Made by a program: the position numbers and the translations under genes. A stretch of DNA of 64,000 bases from Oscillospiraceae bacterium (GTDB lineage Bacteria > Bacillota > Clostridia > Oscillospirales > Oscillospiraceae), in NCBI GenBank assembly GCA_015067495.1, contig SVMI01000001.1, positions 1 through 64,000 on the forward strand, given 5' to 3'. Positions 37,047 through 46,113 of the stretch are shown one piece after another. The stretch's first letter is position 1. Every line of letters begins with the position of its first letter. The notes under the pieces were generated by a model. That model did no database searches and had not been told where the DNA came from. It saw nothing but the letters and a program-made list of their open reading frames with translations.

Positions 37047-37673
37047 TCAGTCTGCGGGGACTTGCGTTACCTGCAGGTCGAGCAGGGTCGCGGGAACTGC
37101 GCCGGTCACAGTAACCGTAAAGTTCCGATAATCAAATGCTTCGCCGCCGAGAGAAAAGCGCAGCTGCGCTTCCCCATCCCGGAAGCTGTATACCCAGCCG
37201 TCGCCGAAGGCACTGTGCAGGAACGAGCCTGCCGTGATCGGTATCGGCTCTGCCGTAACGGAAACGGGATCCCCCTGATCATCCGTATAGGAAAGCACCA
37301 CCGACAGATTTTCAGCATTTTCTGCCGTCAAGCCAACCGCGAGACGGATCACAAAGGTCTGCTCCTGCTGCCTGTATTCCTCCGGCGTGCCGTTGGAAAC
37401 GCTGAAGCGCAGCCGCGCGCCCTTTTCCGTCTGCTCCCATGTGCCGGAAGTGGCGGGAAGATTGCCGGAGCTGACCAGATCGTCGGAAAGGTGCGCGCCG
37501 TAGACTGTCAGCCCGGAGCTGTTTTCCGGGGCAAAAAAGTAGGATGCCTGAGCAAATTCCCACTGATACCGGGCGTAGGTGATGCCCACCGCCGCGACGG
37601 CGCAGACCAGCAGAAGCGAGAGCGCAAGGCACAGGGCAGCTTTTGTGCTGAACACACGTTTTAACTTTTCCAT
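37047..37673 (-). CDS. Small SipW-type exported protein
   Basis: The 208 residues have a basic head, a hydrophobic segment (about 14-31) and the processing motif GITYARYQWEFAQASYFF, in line with camelysin/TasA-like subunits cleaved by SipW. The mature domain is a compact beta-rich unit of about 170 residues ending PATLLDLQVTQVPAD. A strong GGAAGGAG site precedes the ATG. It lies between the beta-helix protein and the 402-residue protein, all with gaps below 40 bases, in the group served by the signal peptidase at 39621. It is the best candidate in the locus for a TasA/CalY-sized subunit. Confidence 0.72.
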   Translation of the reverse strand: MEKLKRVFSTKAALCLALSLLLVCAVAAVGITYARYQWEFAQASYFFAPENSSGLTVYGAHLSDDLVSSGNLPATSGTWEQTEKGARLRFSVSNGTPEEYRQQEQTFVIRLAVGLTAENAENLSVVLSYTDDQGDPVSVTAEPIPITAGSFLHSAFGDGWVYSFRDGEAQLRFSLGGEAFDYRNFTVTVTGAVPATLLDLQVTQVPAD

Positions 37674-37690
37674 GCCCGCGCTCCTTCCTG

Positions 37691-39673
37691 TTAATTTTCC
37701 TTGGTTACCAGATATTTGCCGTCCGATTCGGTGCAGCTGCAGCCGTTTTCCAGATAGGCGGTCACATCCGAATCAAAGGTGCCGCCGGAGACGGAGATCC
37801 TGACGTGGGGTGCATCCGGGTACACACGCACGGCGTATGCTGTGGATGCCACGTGAGTGATCTCACTTTCGCCCATGACGGTCAGGGAAATGGAATACTG
37901 GTAATCGGACTCGATGTAGATGCCGTCGCCGGTGTCCTGATAGCCGCTGTCCGCGGTACCCGTGACGTTGGGATCGACCACATCATCATCCGTGCCTGTG
38001 CCGGAGACCTTACTGTCGATCACGGTGATCTCGCCGCCCTTGATGGCGATGCCCGTCATGCCGGATACGGTACTGCCGCTGATGGTCATATCGCTCCGGG
38101 ACTGGGGATGGTAGATACCGGCATAATAACCGCTGACCGTGCTGTCAATGATTTGAATGTCCGTACCCCAACGACCCGGATTTGTCGCTGTGCCGTTGCC
38201 CATGACCGCAATATAGCCTTCGCTGTTGAGAACACTGTTCTGAATCAGAAGCGTGGTCTTCTCTTCAGAAGCCGTACCGTCGCCGGAAATGAAAACAGTG
38301 ATATCGTAGGTATTCAGGGTGCTGTTTGTAATACGGATCTCAGAATTGGCACCCTCGGCATTTGTTGTCTTGTAATCATCAACGAGGAATGCCTCGTACA
38401 CATCCGATATATTGAGCCCATTGATCGCAATACGTCCACCTACACTGTGGAAAGCCGACGTGGTCTTTTCTTCGCCGCGGAGGTTGCCGTTCAGCACCGT
38501 CAGCTGTGCATTCTCCTGCACTTCGAAGATATATCTGTTGGCAGGTGCAGTGATCTGGTTGCCGTTCAGGTCGAGGGTCGCCTGCTTGCCGCTTTCCAGC
38601 ACCAGCGGCTCGGTCAGCACCACATCCTGCGACAGCTGGATGACCTGACCGTCGTTGGCGTTCAGGGCATTGAGCAGCGCACTTTGGTCGCCTACCTGCT
38701 GGACTTGCTGCAGCCACTGCTCACCGGTGACGGTGATGCGTGCCTGAAATTTATTTGTAGTCTGATTGGCTCCGCTGCCGAAATCGGTGTCCCATGCGGT
38801 GTTGCGGGCGATCTCGTCCTTTTTGCAAAGGCAGAGCCAGATGTTGTTTTCTTCGTCGATGGGATACCAGCCGTAGGTGGTCTGCACCGCTTCGCCCTTT
38901 TCATCCACCAGCACCTTTGCGCCGCCGGGTTCTTCCGTCACCTGATAGGCGCCGGGATAACCGTCAGTTGCGGTCAGGCTTGCGAGGAAGGTGGCAACAT
39001 CGGTATTGGCATCCACCATGACGAGGTTGCCCTCGGCATCGTAAAGCGCGTTGTCATAAGAATATTCCACAGGTCTGAGGTACTCCTCCACCCGGTATTC
39101 TTCTCCGTCCTTCGTCAGGCGGAAATAGTAGCCCACTACATCGTAGACCCATTCCCACTTCAGCTGCACGTCGGTGTGGATCAGCTCCTCCAAAATCAGC
39201 TCGTCCCCGGGGAACAGTCCGTAGGAATAGCCGCCGGCATTGGTCAGATACTGCTTGCGCACCGTTTCGCCGTTGATCACGGCAGACTTGTCCGCGTAGA
39301 AATAGACGCGCTTTTGCAGCTCCGTGTCCATGAACGCCTTGGAGATCGTGACCGTTGCGAGGCTCGGCACCTCGCCGGTATTCTCCAAACGCAGGGATAC
39401 AATGCCGCTGTCGCCCGGCGCAGCCTTGATCGGATCGTTTGAAACATTGACGCTGCCGTCAAAGCCCCATGCCTCTGCACGGAAGGTCAGATCGTCCGCG
39501 CCGATGACGTTTGTAAACCACGCAGTGGTCATTGCAAACAGCAGAACGCTGGTTACCAGCGCAACCAATACGATCAGCGCGCCCTGCTTGATCAGTCTTA
39601 TTTTTGCAGCCTCGACCCGATCATTGCTGTTGCTGCGAATCAGGCTGATTCTCTGTATGAACTTTTTCAGCAC
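37691..39673 (-). CDS. SipW-signature protein with C-terminal right-handed beta-helix
   Basis: This 660-residue protein begins with GTG at 39673, inside the end of the signal peptidase gene (53-base overlap); the GGAGGAG ten bases upstream supports this start. A cytoplasmic head and hydrophobic helix are followed by FAMTTAWFTNVIG and a region like the TasA-type beta-sandwich (PIKAAPGDSGIVSLRLENTGE). From about residue 350 come a dozen coils typical of a parallel beta-helix (QDVVLTEPLVLESG, ATLDLNGNQITAP, IQIIDSTVSGYYAG, MTISGSTVSGMTG). Such folds often bind or cut polysaccharide, but no catalytic triad is recognised. It may be a tip or adhesin subunit exported with the fibre. Confidence 0.82.
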   Translation of the reverse strand: MLKKFIQRISLIRSNSNDRVEAAKIRLIKQGALIVLVALVTSVLLFAMTTAWFTNVIGADDLTFRAEAWGFDGSVNVSNDPIKAAPGDSGIVSLRLENTGEVPSLATVTISKAFMDTELQKRVYFYADKSAVINGETVRKQYLTNAGGYSYGLFPGDELILEELIHTDVQLKWEWVYDVVGYYFRLTKDGEEYRVEEYLRPVEYSYDNALYDAEGNLVMVDANTDVATFLASLTATDGYPGAYQVTEEPGGAKVLVDEKGEAVQTTYGWYPIDEENNIWLCLCKKDEIARNTAWDTDFGSGANQTTNKFQARITVTGEQWLQQVQQVGDQSALLNALNANDGQVIQLSQDVVLTEPLVLESGKQATLDLNGNQITAPANRYIFEVQENAQLTVLNGNLRGEEKTTSAFHSVGGRIAINGLNISDVYEAFLVDDYKTTNAEGANSEIRITNSTLNTYDITVFISGDGTASEEKTTLLIQNSVLNSEGYIAVMGNGTATNPGRWGTDIQIIDSTVSGYYAGIYHPQSRSDMTISGSTVSGMTGIAIKGGEITVIDSKVSGTGTDDDVVDPNVTGTADSGYQDTGDGIYIESDYQYSISLTVMGESEITHVASTAYAVRVYPDAPHVRISVSGGTFDSDVTAYLENGCSCTESDGKYLVTKEN

Positions 39674-40427
39674 TTTGATTCAGCTCCTCCAGCAATTCCT
39701 TGCGCAGCTGCTCACACAGCTGCCCGTAAGCCTCTTGTCCCATCTGCTGCTCCAGATCCGCCTTTTGAGGCAGATCCTGCTCATCCAGTTCCTTTTTTAA
39801 GGTGTCGATCTCTTTTTTCATCGAGCCAACCGTATCACGCAGGATCAGCAAGCCGATCGCCAGACACGGCAGCACGATGCAGATCAAAAAGCCGACTTCG
39901 CTTGTCAAAAACTGGATCAGATACGCAAAAATACTTCCCTTTGCCGTGGCGAAGACCACCTTTCCGATCAGATTTTCCTCATCGACATAGGATCCGTCCG
40001 CATACTGGTTGGCATCGCCCTTGGTCTCCAGATAAATTTTTCCGCTTGCGTCCTGATGAATGCCGATCACCCGGTGTGTGATCACCACACCGATCATGCC
40101 GTTGAGCTTGGAGTGATAATTGATAATGTCGCCCTTTTGGATCCGGCTGATGTCCGTTTCCTCGGAGATCAGGATCGTGCCGATGGGCAGCTCCGGCTCC
40201 ATACTGCCCGTTGCCACCCGGAACAGGCTGTAGCCGCCGATGGAAATATATCCCTGACTGAGTATCTGACTGATCACAAACACGCACAAAATCAGCGCGA
40301 TCGCCAGAAGTCCCCAGCCCAGTACATTGGCTCTTTTATGTTTTACGTCCGTCTGCTCTGCGTCCGCTTCCACGGGAGCAGGCGGCTGCTTGTTGTCTTC
40401 TTCGTTTGAATTTTTTCGGAATATCAT
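39621..40427 (-). CDS. SipW-type (Ser-His) signal peptidase I with cytoplasmic helical tail
   Basis: The 268 residues contain RVATGSMEPELPIGT with the nucleophile Ser (about residue 75), VVITHRVIGIH with His where bacterial SPase I has Lys, and LETKGDANQYADG with the third catalytic acidic segment. This Ser-His type is that of SipW and of ER or archaeal signal peptidases. One membrane helix precedes the domain and a second follows at about 178-200. After it comes a charged tail of some 65 residues (MKKEIDTLKKELDEQ..) predicted to be helical or coiled-coil in the cytoplasm. It should cleave the AWF/ARY-type substrates encoded around it. It is preceded by a 2-base gap and overlaps the next gene. 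Confidence 0.92.
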   Translation of the reverse strand: MIFRKNSNEEDNKQPPAPVEADAEQTDVKHKRANVLGWGLLAIALILCVFVISQILSQGYISIGGYSLFRVATGSMEPELPIGTILISEETDISRIQKGDIINYHSKLNGMIGVVITHRVIGIHQDASGKIYLETKGDANQYADGSYVDEENLIGKVVFATAKGSIFAYLIQFLTSEVGFLICIVLPCLAIGLLILRDTVGSMKKEIDTLKKELDEQDLPQKADLEQQMGQEAYGQLCEQLRKELLEELNQSAEKVHTENQPDSQQQQ

Positions 40428-40429
40428 GG

Positions 40430-41776
40430 TTATTTACTGTTACTTCCTGCAAATTCCAGATTGACGATCAGGTTCGACGGGGTCTTCTGACCGACGCAAT
40501 CGGCATCCTGACCTTCCAGCCAAATAAACATTCTGATGCGCTGCGGCACATTCTTTGGAAGCACCGCGATCACCGCATCGTCCGTCGCACCTGCCAGCGC
40601 GTGCAGCTCCGGCGCATCCGCCGCGACGATTCCGTCCACTGCCGATGCGTAGAGGTTGTTGGTGTTTTTCACAAAGCCGCCGCGATCGATATAGGGTGCG
40701 TACAGACCCTGCAGACGCTTCTTATAGAATTGTGTCACGATCTGCTCGGAGGTCAGCTCGGACAGATCCTTGCCAAAGAATGCAGCGGTAAACTCCTGCT
40801 CGAGGAGTGTGGATGCGCCATTTTCCGCCGTTTTCCAGCGGCTGGCAAGCTGCACGCTCAGGCGATCCTTGATGTCGGTGGGACCCACCGTTCCCTCCAC
40901 CACCCCAAGAGGGCGGGTTATCAGGTAGTTCTGATTTTCCGCTTCCTGCGGATGCAGGTCTGCGTTGGGTTCATAGATGGTGAAGGCACTGGTGGCAGTG
41001 ATCGGCTGACCCGGCTCCTGATAGACACCCATCAGGCGGGCAAAGCGATCATCGTAGCCGGTGCTTCCGGTGTATTTCTGCACATCGGCAACGGGTGCCC
41101 AGTCCTGATTGACCAAAAAACCGATGCGCACCGACGCTGCCGCGGCATCATCAGCCGCCACCAGCGTGTAACCGCCGTTTTCATCCATCGTCGGCTCCAT
41201 ACGGCTGATGACGAAGCTGCCGCTTTCATCCTGACCGTCGCCGGTGGAAATACGCAGGGTAAAATCCTCTGCCGGCGCAACCACCCAGAAGTCCAGATAG
41301 ATGTAGTTGCCGGTGGTGGAATTGCTCTGCTGCTCAGGGGTCAGATTGGCAGAGAACAGCGTGTTGTCCACAAAAAAGTCCTCCTGACCCTTTAGCTGAC
41401 CGGGTCTGGCGGTGCCGTTGCGCACCTCCTCATCGGTCTCGTCGTAGAAATCGGGCACGATCCAGTTGACACCGTCAGCGGTGGACACCGGCAGCAAGCC
41501 TGCCAGCTCCTTCAGGTAGCTGTAGGTATCGTGGCTTCCAAAGCTCAGATCAGAGCTGAAAATGCCCGGATAGTGGGAAACCGTTCCGTCGGCATTTTCT
41601 ACGATCTTATCAGGGGCGATCATCAGGGTGTTGCTGCCGCCGATGCTGATCTGAATGCCGTTGATCTCAGGGGTATTGGAAATGGTCAGCCACGCATAGG
41701 AGGACATGGCAACAAGTGCTGCTGCCACCGTCAAGGCAAGAATGGAGGCTATCAACTTGGCAAGTAACTTGTTCAT
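40430..41776 (-). CDS. SipW-signature exported protein with C-terminal WLEG module
   Basis: I start at ATG 41776 (448 residues), with GGAGG five bases upstream. The N terminus is a short basic head, one hydrophobic helix and SSYAWLTISNTPEINGI, the common signature. The body is beta-rich and includes YLDFWVVAPAEDFTLRIS. Near the end lies IRMFIWLEGQDADCVGQK, the shared WLEG module with one Cys, then NLIVNLEFAG. A paralogous module occurs in proteins 46114 and 50187. The protein is exported and probably built into the surface structure. The next gene, the signal peptidase, starts two bases after its stop. Confidence 0.85.
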   Translation of the reverse strand: MNKLLAKLIASILALTVAAALVAMSSYAWLTISNTPEINGIQISIGGSNTLMIAPDKIVENADGTVSHYPGIFSSDLSFGSHDTYSYLKELAGLLPVSTADGVNWIVPDFYDETDEEVRNGTARPGQLKGQEDFFVDNTLFSANLTPEQQSNSTTGNYIYLDFWVVAPAEDFTLRISTGDGQDESGSFVISRMEPTMDENGGYTLVAADDAAAASVRIGFLVNQDWAPVADVQKYTGSTGYDDRFARLMGVYQEPGQPITATSAFTIYEPNADLHPQEAENQNYLITRPLGVVEGTVGPTDIKDRLSVQLASRWKTAENGASTLLEQEFTAAFFGKDLSELTSEQIVTQFYKKRLQGLYAPYIDRGGFVKNTNNLYASAVDGIVAADAPELHALAGATDDAVIAVLPKNVPQRIRMFIWLEGQDADCVGQKTPSNLIVNLEFAGSNSK

Positions 41777-41795
41777 GCTAACCTCCATCTATTGG

Positions 41796-43604
41796 TCACA
41801 CCGGGGTCTTCTGTCCTGCTTTTGCCTGCTGTCCGCGGCGTTGGGCAAGCCACTGCGCCCGGGCTTCCTTCACGCTCTTTTCATAATCGGCACGGATCTG
41901 CCGCCTTGCGGGAAGCATCTTATCGAAGCTCTTGAGTACCGCGTCATATTCACACAGGTATTCCATATCGATGGCGATCTGACGATCCAGAGCAGCACGC
42001 TCCTGCAGCTGTCTGCGGCGCTCTTCTTCCTGACGCTCCCGCTCCAGCTGCTCCATGCGTTCCCGCTGGATGCGCTCCCGCTCTTCTTCCTCCCGCCTTC
42101 TCTTGCGCTCGAGGGCAGCCAGCTTTCGCTGCTCTGCCTGCTCGACCAGCATGGCAGCATCGGCGAAATCCTCCTGCTCGGCAAGGTATCTTGCCTGATC
42201 CTTGGCACGAACCTCCAGCTGATCGGACTTCTTTTCCTCGAAGCGGGCGATCTCGGCGCGGAAGATACCGCTTCTGCGGCGATCCTCTGCCTCACGCAGC
42301 ATCCGCTCGTGGAAGAGGCGCTGTTTTTCCGCTTCCTGCTCCTGACGGATGCGTTCTTTTTCCGCTTCCCGCTCCTTGCGGATGCGTTCTTTTTCGGCGG
42401 CGCGCTCCTTGCGAAGGCGCTCTTCCTCTTCCTTTTTCTTTCTCGCCTGCTCCTCCACCAGCTTGCGGCGCTGCTCTGCCTCTTCGTGCATGAGCTGCTC
42501 CTTGGTCAGCTGCTCGATCAGAACCTTGCGGATCTCCACATCGGGAAGATCGTAATCCTCGGTCAGCTCCTCCACGATCTGACGGATGAACTTGGGCTTG
42601 AGAGTCTTTCTGTGTTCCTTGGCTGCCACGGGGACGACCCGGTCGGATTCGTCCTGCAGGTAGCCCTTGAGGATCATGTAGTTAAAGAGAATATTGTGGT
42701 AAATATCCCGCTGGAAGGTCTCGTTGATCTGAGGTGCCTGCTCGATGACACGGATGGAATAGCCGATCTGGTCATAGGTGCGCAAAAACTCCAGCAGCTT
42801 TGCCACACGGCGATAGTCGGGGTGCTTTTTCAGCACGTTGGTCTTGACGATGTTGCCCTTGATGCGGGGTACCTTCGCCATCTGCTTGGCAAAGGCGGAA
42901 TTCATAAAGGTCGCCAGCAGTCGGTAGATGCGGGAAATGCGGTTAAAGGTATCGGCATTGCGCTCATCCGCATCGATGGCGGATTCCGTTTCCTTGATGT
43001 GCAGGAACATTTCCAGATGAACCATTTCCGTAGCACTCTGCATATCGGAATTGACCTTCAGCTTGGCGCCAAATTCGTCGCTCATGGCTTCGAACAGCGC
43101 ATCGTGACGGATCTTGACGAAGCGGAACGCCATCTCCATGGTGGTGAACACCAGACGGTTTTCGTACAGCTCCTCGGAGTCGTCACGGATCTTCTGCATC
43201 AGCTTGGTGGGACGGACATCGCCGGAGCTCTGGTCGTAGTCCTCCACGTATGCCGCATGCTGGGTCAGGTGACGCACCACGTCAGAGCCGGCGCGCTTGG
43301 CGATGGCGGCATTGACGATCAGCTCCTCCTCCCGGATCATGTTTCTGGGGTTGGAGATGATGTTCTGCATGGCAGGCAACGCCTGCTCGATCTGATCGAC
43401 CCAGTTCAGATCCACCGCCTTTTCCAGCTTTCGGTTGGAGAACTGGAAGGTGTTTTCCGCGTTGGCGATGGCATCCATGAAATACTCATAGAACTCTGTG
43501 CTGGAAATGGCACGCAGCACGCCCCGGGTAAATTTCTGATAGATCGGGTCGATCAGCACAGCATTGCCACTATTCTTTTTTCCATTGGTCTTCTTCTCGG
43601 CCAC
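41796..43604 (-). CDS. Large cytoplasmic coiled-coil protein, partner of the McrB-like ATPase (DUF2357-like head)
   Basis: The 602-residue protein starts with GTG at 43604, eight bases after AAAGGGGAG. The first 350 residues are helical and globular; the part around VLKKHPDYRRVAKLLEFLR and FNYMILKGYL recalls DUF2357-type proteins that accompany McrB ATPases in some loci, a weak resemblance. From about residue 350 to 540 runs a highly charged coiled coil of repeated KERIRKEREAEKERIRQ type, about 250 residues long. No membrane segment or nuclease motif is seen. The gene follows the ATPase gene by 33 bases. I infer a cytoplasmic scaffold or regulator of the ATPase, reaching the signal peptidase tails by its coil. 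Confidence 0.72.
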   Translation of the reverse strand: MAEKKTNGKKNSGNAVLIDPIYQKFTRGVLRAISSTEFYEYFMDAIANAENTFQFSNRKLEKAVDLNWVDQIEQALPAMQNIISNPRNMIREEELIVNAAIAKRAGSDVVRHLTQHAAYVEDYDQSSGDVRPTKLMQKIRDDSEELYENRLVFTTMEMAFRFVKIRHDALFEAMSDEFGAKLKVNSDMQSATEMVHLEMFLHIKETESAIDADERNADTFNRISRIYRLLATFMNSAFAKQMAKVPRIKGNIVKTNVLKKHPDYRRVAKLLEFLRTYDQIGYSIRVIEQAPQINETFQRDIYHNILFNYMILKGYLQDESDRVVPVAAKEHRKTLKPKFIRQIVEELTEDYDLPDVEIRKVLIEQLTKEQLMHEEAEQRRKLVEEQARKKKEEEERLRKERAAEKERIRKEREAEKERIRQEQEAEKQRLFHERMLREAEDRRRSGIFRAEIARFEEKKSDQLEVRAKDQARYLAEQEDFADAAMLVEQAEQRKLAALERKRRREEEERERIQRERMEQLERERQEEERRRQLQERAALDRQIAIDMEYLCEYDAVLKSFDKMLPARRQIRADYEKSVKEARAQWLAQRRGQQAKAGQKTPV

Positions 43605-43637
43605 TGTCTTTTCTCCCCTTTCCGGAATTTATAAGGA

Positions 43638-45206
43638 TCAGTTGTTCTTCTTCAGAATATCGACGTATTCCTTACTGATCTTCATTACGTTCTTGCCAAA
43701 GAGCTTGTCAAGATAAGAATTGAATTTGGTCAGCTCATCCTTCATGAAGCCAAGGTTCAGCGACTCAAATTTTCTGAGAACCTTCTTCGCGACAATAAAG
43801 TCGATCGCCTGCTGCTCTGTACCGCCGCATGCGATGAAGCAAGGCACGAAATCGCCGATCTGCTTCATGATACGGTTACCGAATGCCAGACGGAAGTTGT
43901 GGATCAGGTAGTTGTTCAGCTCTTCCAGCTTATCCAGCATATCCGGCGTAACGGGGTACATTTCCTTTGCCTCCCGGAACAGATTGTTCAGGTGGTCGGT
44001 GGAAATATGCACCGGCTCTGCCAGCTCGCACTCAAAGGGATCGGCTCTGCTGTCCAAGTCGATGGGAATGGCACGGTCATAGACCTTATCCGCCACGGCG
44101 AAGGTAGAGTCGTCGTTGTTGATGGTACCGACGAACCAGACGTTATCACTGATCTGCACCTTGCCGTTATGGATCAGGCAGGGGTCATTGTCCCATGTCG
44201 CCGAGACGATGTCCATAATGCGCTCTTCCTGTCTGGGCATTTCGAGAATGGACAGCATTTCCGCGAAGTAGTACTCAACACGGGCGATGTTCATCTCATC
44301 GAGGATGACCATGTGGGGATCGCGGTAGTAGTTCGCCTCGTAAACCGCACGCAGGAAGTCCGTTTCGGAATACTTCTTGGAAAATTCGTTGAAGTAGCCG
44401 TACAGCTCCGTACGCTCACGCCATGCCGGCTGAACCGAAACGACGGAGGTGGGATTCTCGATAAACTTACCGAATGCGTAGGGCAGGGACGTTTTGCCGG
44501 TACCGGAAATACCCTGCAGAATGATGATACGGGCTGTACCCAGCGATGCGATGAAAGAGCGCATCATGTCGAGGTCGTAGTAAAGACCCAGACGGGAGGC
44601 ACTGTATTGACGGAATTTGTCGCACAGCTCGGCAAGGGTGATCTCGTTGTCGTACACAGGCGGCACATAGGACGTCTTGTAATAGTTATCCACCGAGGTC
44701 AGACGGAAGAAGCGGCTCTCCTGCGGATCGACGCAGGGAGAGTGGATGGTATTGCGGTTGGACGTGGGGACAAATTCTTCCTCTTCGCCCTCTTTCTGCG
44801 GCTCTTCCCGGGGTTCTTCTTCGCCGCCGCTGAACTGATCCATCTTCATGGCAAGGAGTCTGTCCTTCTCATAATTGGCACGGATCAGGTCGCGCTTCAG
44901 CTCCTTGACCTGCTTGACCAGCTCGTCATACTTTCTCGCCGGAATGTAGCGGCGGAAGATCTTGCGCAGCAGCTTTGCAAACAGCACGCAAAGCAGCACG
45001 ATCAGCGCGACCAGCGCCAGATTGACCACCAGCAGCAAGATCCAGTCGATGGTGGTGAAGTCCTCTTCGTACTGCTGGATGATCTGCACGCGCATGGGGA
45101 AGTTCAGCAGATAGTTCAGGAAATTAAAGAACGCGATCACTGCCTCCAGCAACGCCCGGAACACGCGCCCGATATCCTGATAAAAATATCTGAAAAAATT
45201 ATCCAT
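43638..45206 (-). CDS. Membrane-anchored McrB-like AAA+ ATPase
   Basis: The 522 residues start with two hydrophobic segments (about 17-35 and 55-80), an arginine-rich collar, and an acidic linker (GGEEEPREEPQKEG). The AAA+ core then shows Walker A GISGTGKTS (232-240), WRERTELYGYFN like the McrB W..xxLLGYYN segment, Walker B MVILDEMNIARVEYYF (299-314), and the sensor segment FVGTINNDDS (358-367) with DRA for the arginine finger region. McrB normally drives GTP-dependent DNA translocation in restriction; here no McrC nuclease is present and the protein is held in the membrane. In this locus it may drive assembly or export. AGGAGG lies five bases before the ATG. Confidence 0.9.
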   Translation of the reverse strand: MDNFFRYFYQDIGRVFRALLEAVIAFFNFLNYLLNFPMRVQIIQQYEEDFTTIDWILLLVVNLALVALIVLLCVLFAKLLRKIFRRYIPARKYDELVKQVKELKRDLIRANYEKDRLLAMKMDQFSGGEEEPREEPQKEGEEEEFVPTSNRNTIHSPCVDPQESRFFRLTSVDNYYKTSYVPPVYDNEITLAELCDKFRQYSASRLGLYYDLDMMRSFIASLGTARIIILQGISGTGKTSLPYAFGKFIENPTSVVSVQPAWRERTELYGYFNEFSKKYSETDFLRAVYEANYYRDPHMVILDEMNIARVEYYFAEMLSILEMPRQEERIMDIVSATWDNDPCLIHNGKVQISDNVWFVGTINNDDSTFAVADKVYDRAIPIDLDSRADPFECELAEPVHISTDHLNNLFREAKEMYPVTPDMLDKLEELNNYLIHNFRLAFGNRIMKQIGDFVPCFIACGGTEQQAIDFIVAKKVLRKFESLNLGFMKDELTKFNSYLDKLFGKNVMKISKEYVDILKKNN

Positions 45207-45237
45207 GTCTGCCTCCTAATGGGGTTGCTGCAGCAGC

Positions 45238-46053
45238 TTATTCCTCGCTCTCCTGCTTGGACTCGCTCTGTTCTGCAGCCATGCTTGCCAACAGCTCCGC
45301 ACGGAGCTTTTCACGGAGTTCTGCCTCCATTGCGGCACGCTCCTGCTCCTTCTCCTGCTGGAGCTTCTTCTCCTGCTCTGCCAGCAGGTCTTCGGTACGG
45401 CCGCGCTCCTGCTCGTACTTGATACGGTTCTTAACGTTCTGATACTCAAACAGAACACGGAAGAACTGCACCAGATAGTACAGGAAGAAAATAAACACGG
45501 GGATGACCACGACGATCAGGAAGCCGGTGCTGGTCTGCAGGTAGTCAAACGCCTTGCCCATGCCCGGAACCTTAACGCCGGTGTATTTGCCGACGATCTC
45601 AGACTCGTGAACGGTCAGGGGGTCGGCGGAGGGGTTGTTTTCACCCTTGGTGGCGAAGATCAGGTATCCGCCGCCATCATAAATCTCGTGGATGTTATGG
45701 GTGTTGAGGACACGTTCACCGTTGATGACGGTCCAGTAGGTGATGATATCGCCGACCTTCAGCTCGGCAGGCTCTTTGACCGACGTGTCAAAGATCAGAT
45801 CACCGGGATTCAGCACAGGGTACATAGATTTTGTCTGGATCGACAGTATCTGCAAGCCCAGAATGCTGGGTACGCCGCTGCCGGAGGTAGTGACGTAGGA
45901 TACGTAAGTGGAGATCGCTGCCAGCAGGATCGCAATGACCAGAACGGTATTGACGACGCGGCTGATGATCTTTTGCGCCTTGCTCTGCTGCTTGACGGCT
46001 GTCTCTTCACTTGCATCGGTTTCTACGGGGGGTACTGTGTTTTTCTTTTTCAT
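45238..46053 (-). CDS. Second SipW-type signal peptidase with helical tail
   Basis: The 271-residue protein has a membrane helix (about 31-52), then SIQTKSMYPVLNPGDLI with the catalytic Ser (near 75), LNTHNIHEIY with His, and FATKGENNPSADPLTV, where KGD is replaced by KGE but the downstream Asp is kept. It has a second membrane segment (STGFLIVVVIPVFIFFLY) and a cytoplasmic tail of some 80 residues very rich in E, K and Q, a predicted coiled coil. It differs from the peptidase at 39621 in the THRVI to THNIH change. The pair may process different substrate sets. It is preceded by the 46114 gene with a 60-base gap and followed by the ATPase gene. Confidence 0.9.
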   Translation of the reverse strand: MKKKNTVPPVETDASEETAVKQQSKAQKIISRVVNTVLVIAILLAAISTYVSYVTTSGSGVPSILGLQILSIQTKSMYPVLNPGDLIFDTSVKEPAELKVGDIITYWTVINGERVLNTHNIHEIYDGGGYLIFATKGENNPSADPLTVHESEIVGKYTGVKVPGMGKAFDYLQTSTGFLIVVVIPVFIFFLYYLVQFFRVLFEYQNVKNRIKYEQERGRTEDLLAEQEKKLQQEKEQERAAMEAELREKLRAELLASMAAEQSESKQESEE

Positions 46054-46113
46054 CTGAAAACGCTCCCTTCGGAAAACTTCTGAGTTTATATAAAAAGATA
46101 ACGGATTATCTGA

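Noticed and set aside
41706..43634. Plus-strand open frame of 642 codons
   Set aside because: Mirror of the coiled-coil gene; its Leu/Phe-rich text comes from Glu/Lys/Arg codons read backward.
43638..45206. McrBC or other phage-defence system
   Set aside because: The ATPase is membrane-anchored, no nuclease is near, and all neighbours are export and surface genes.
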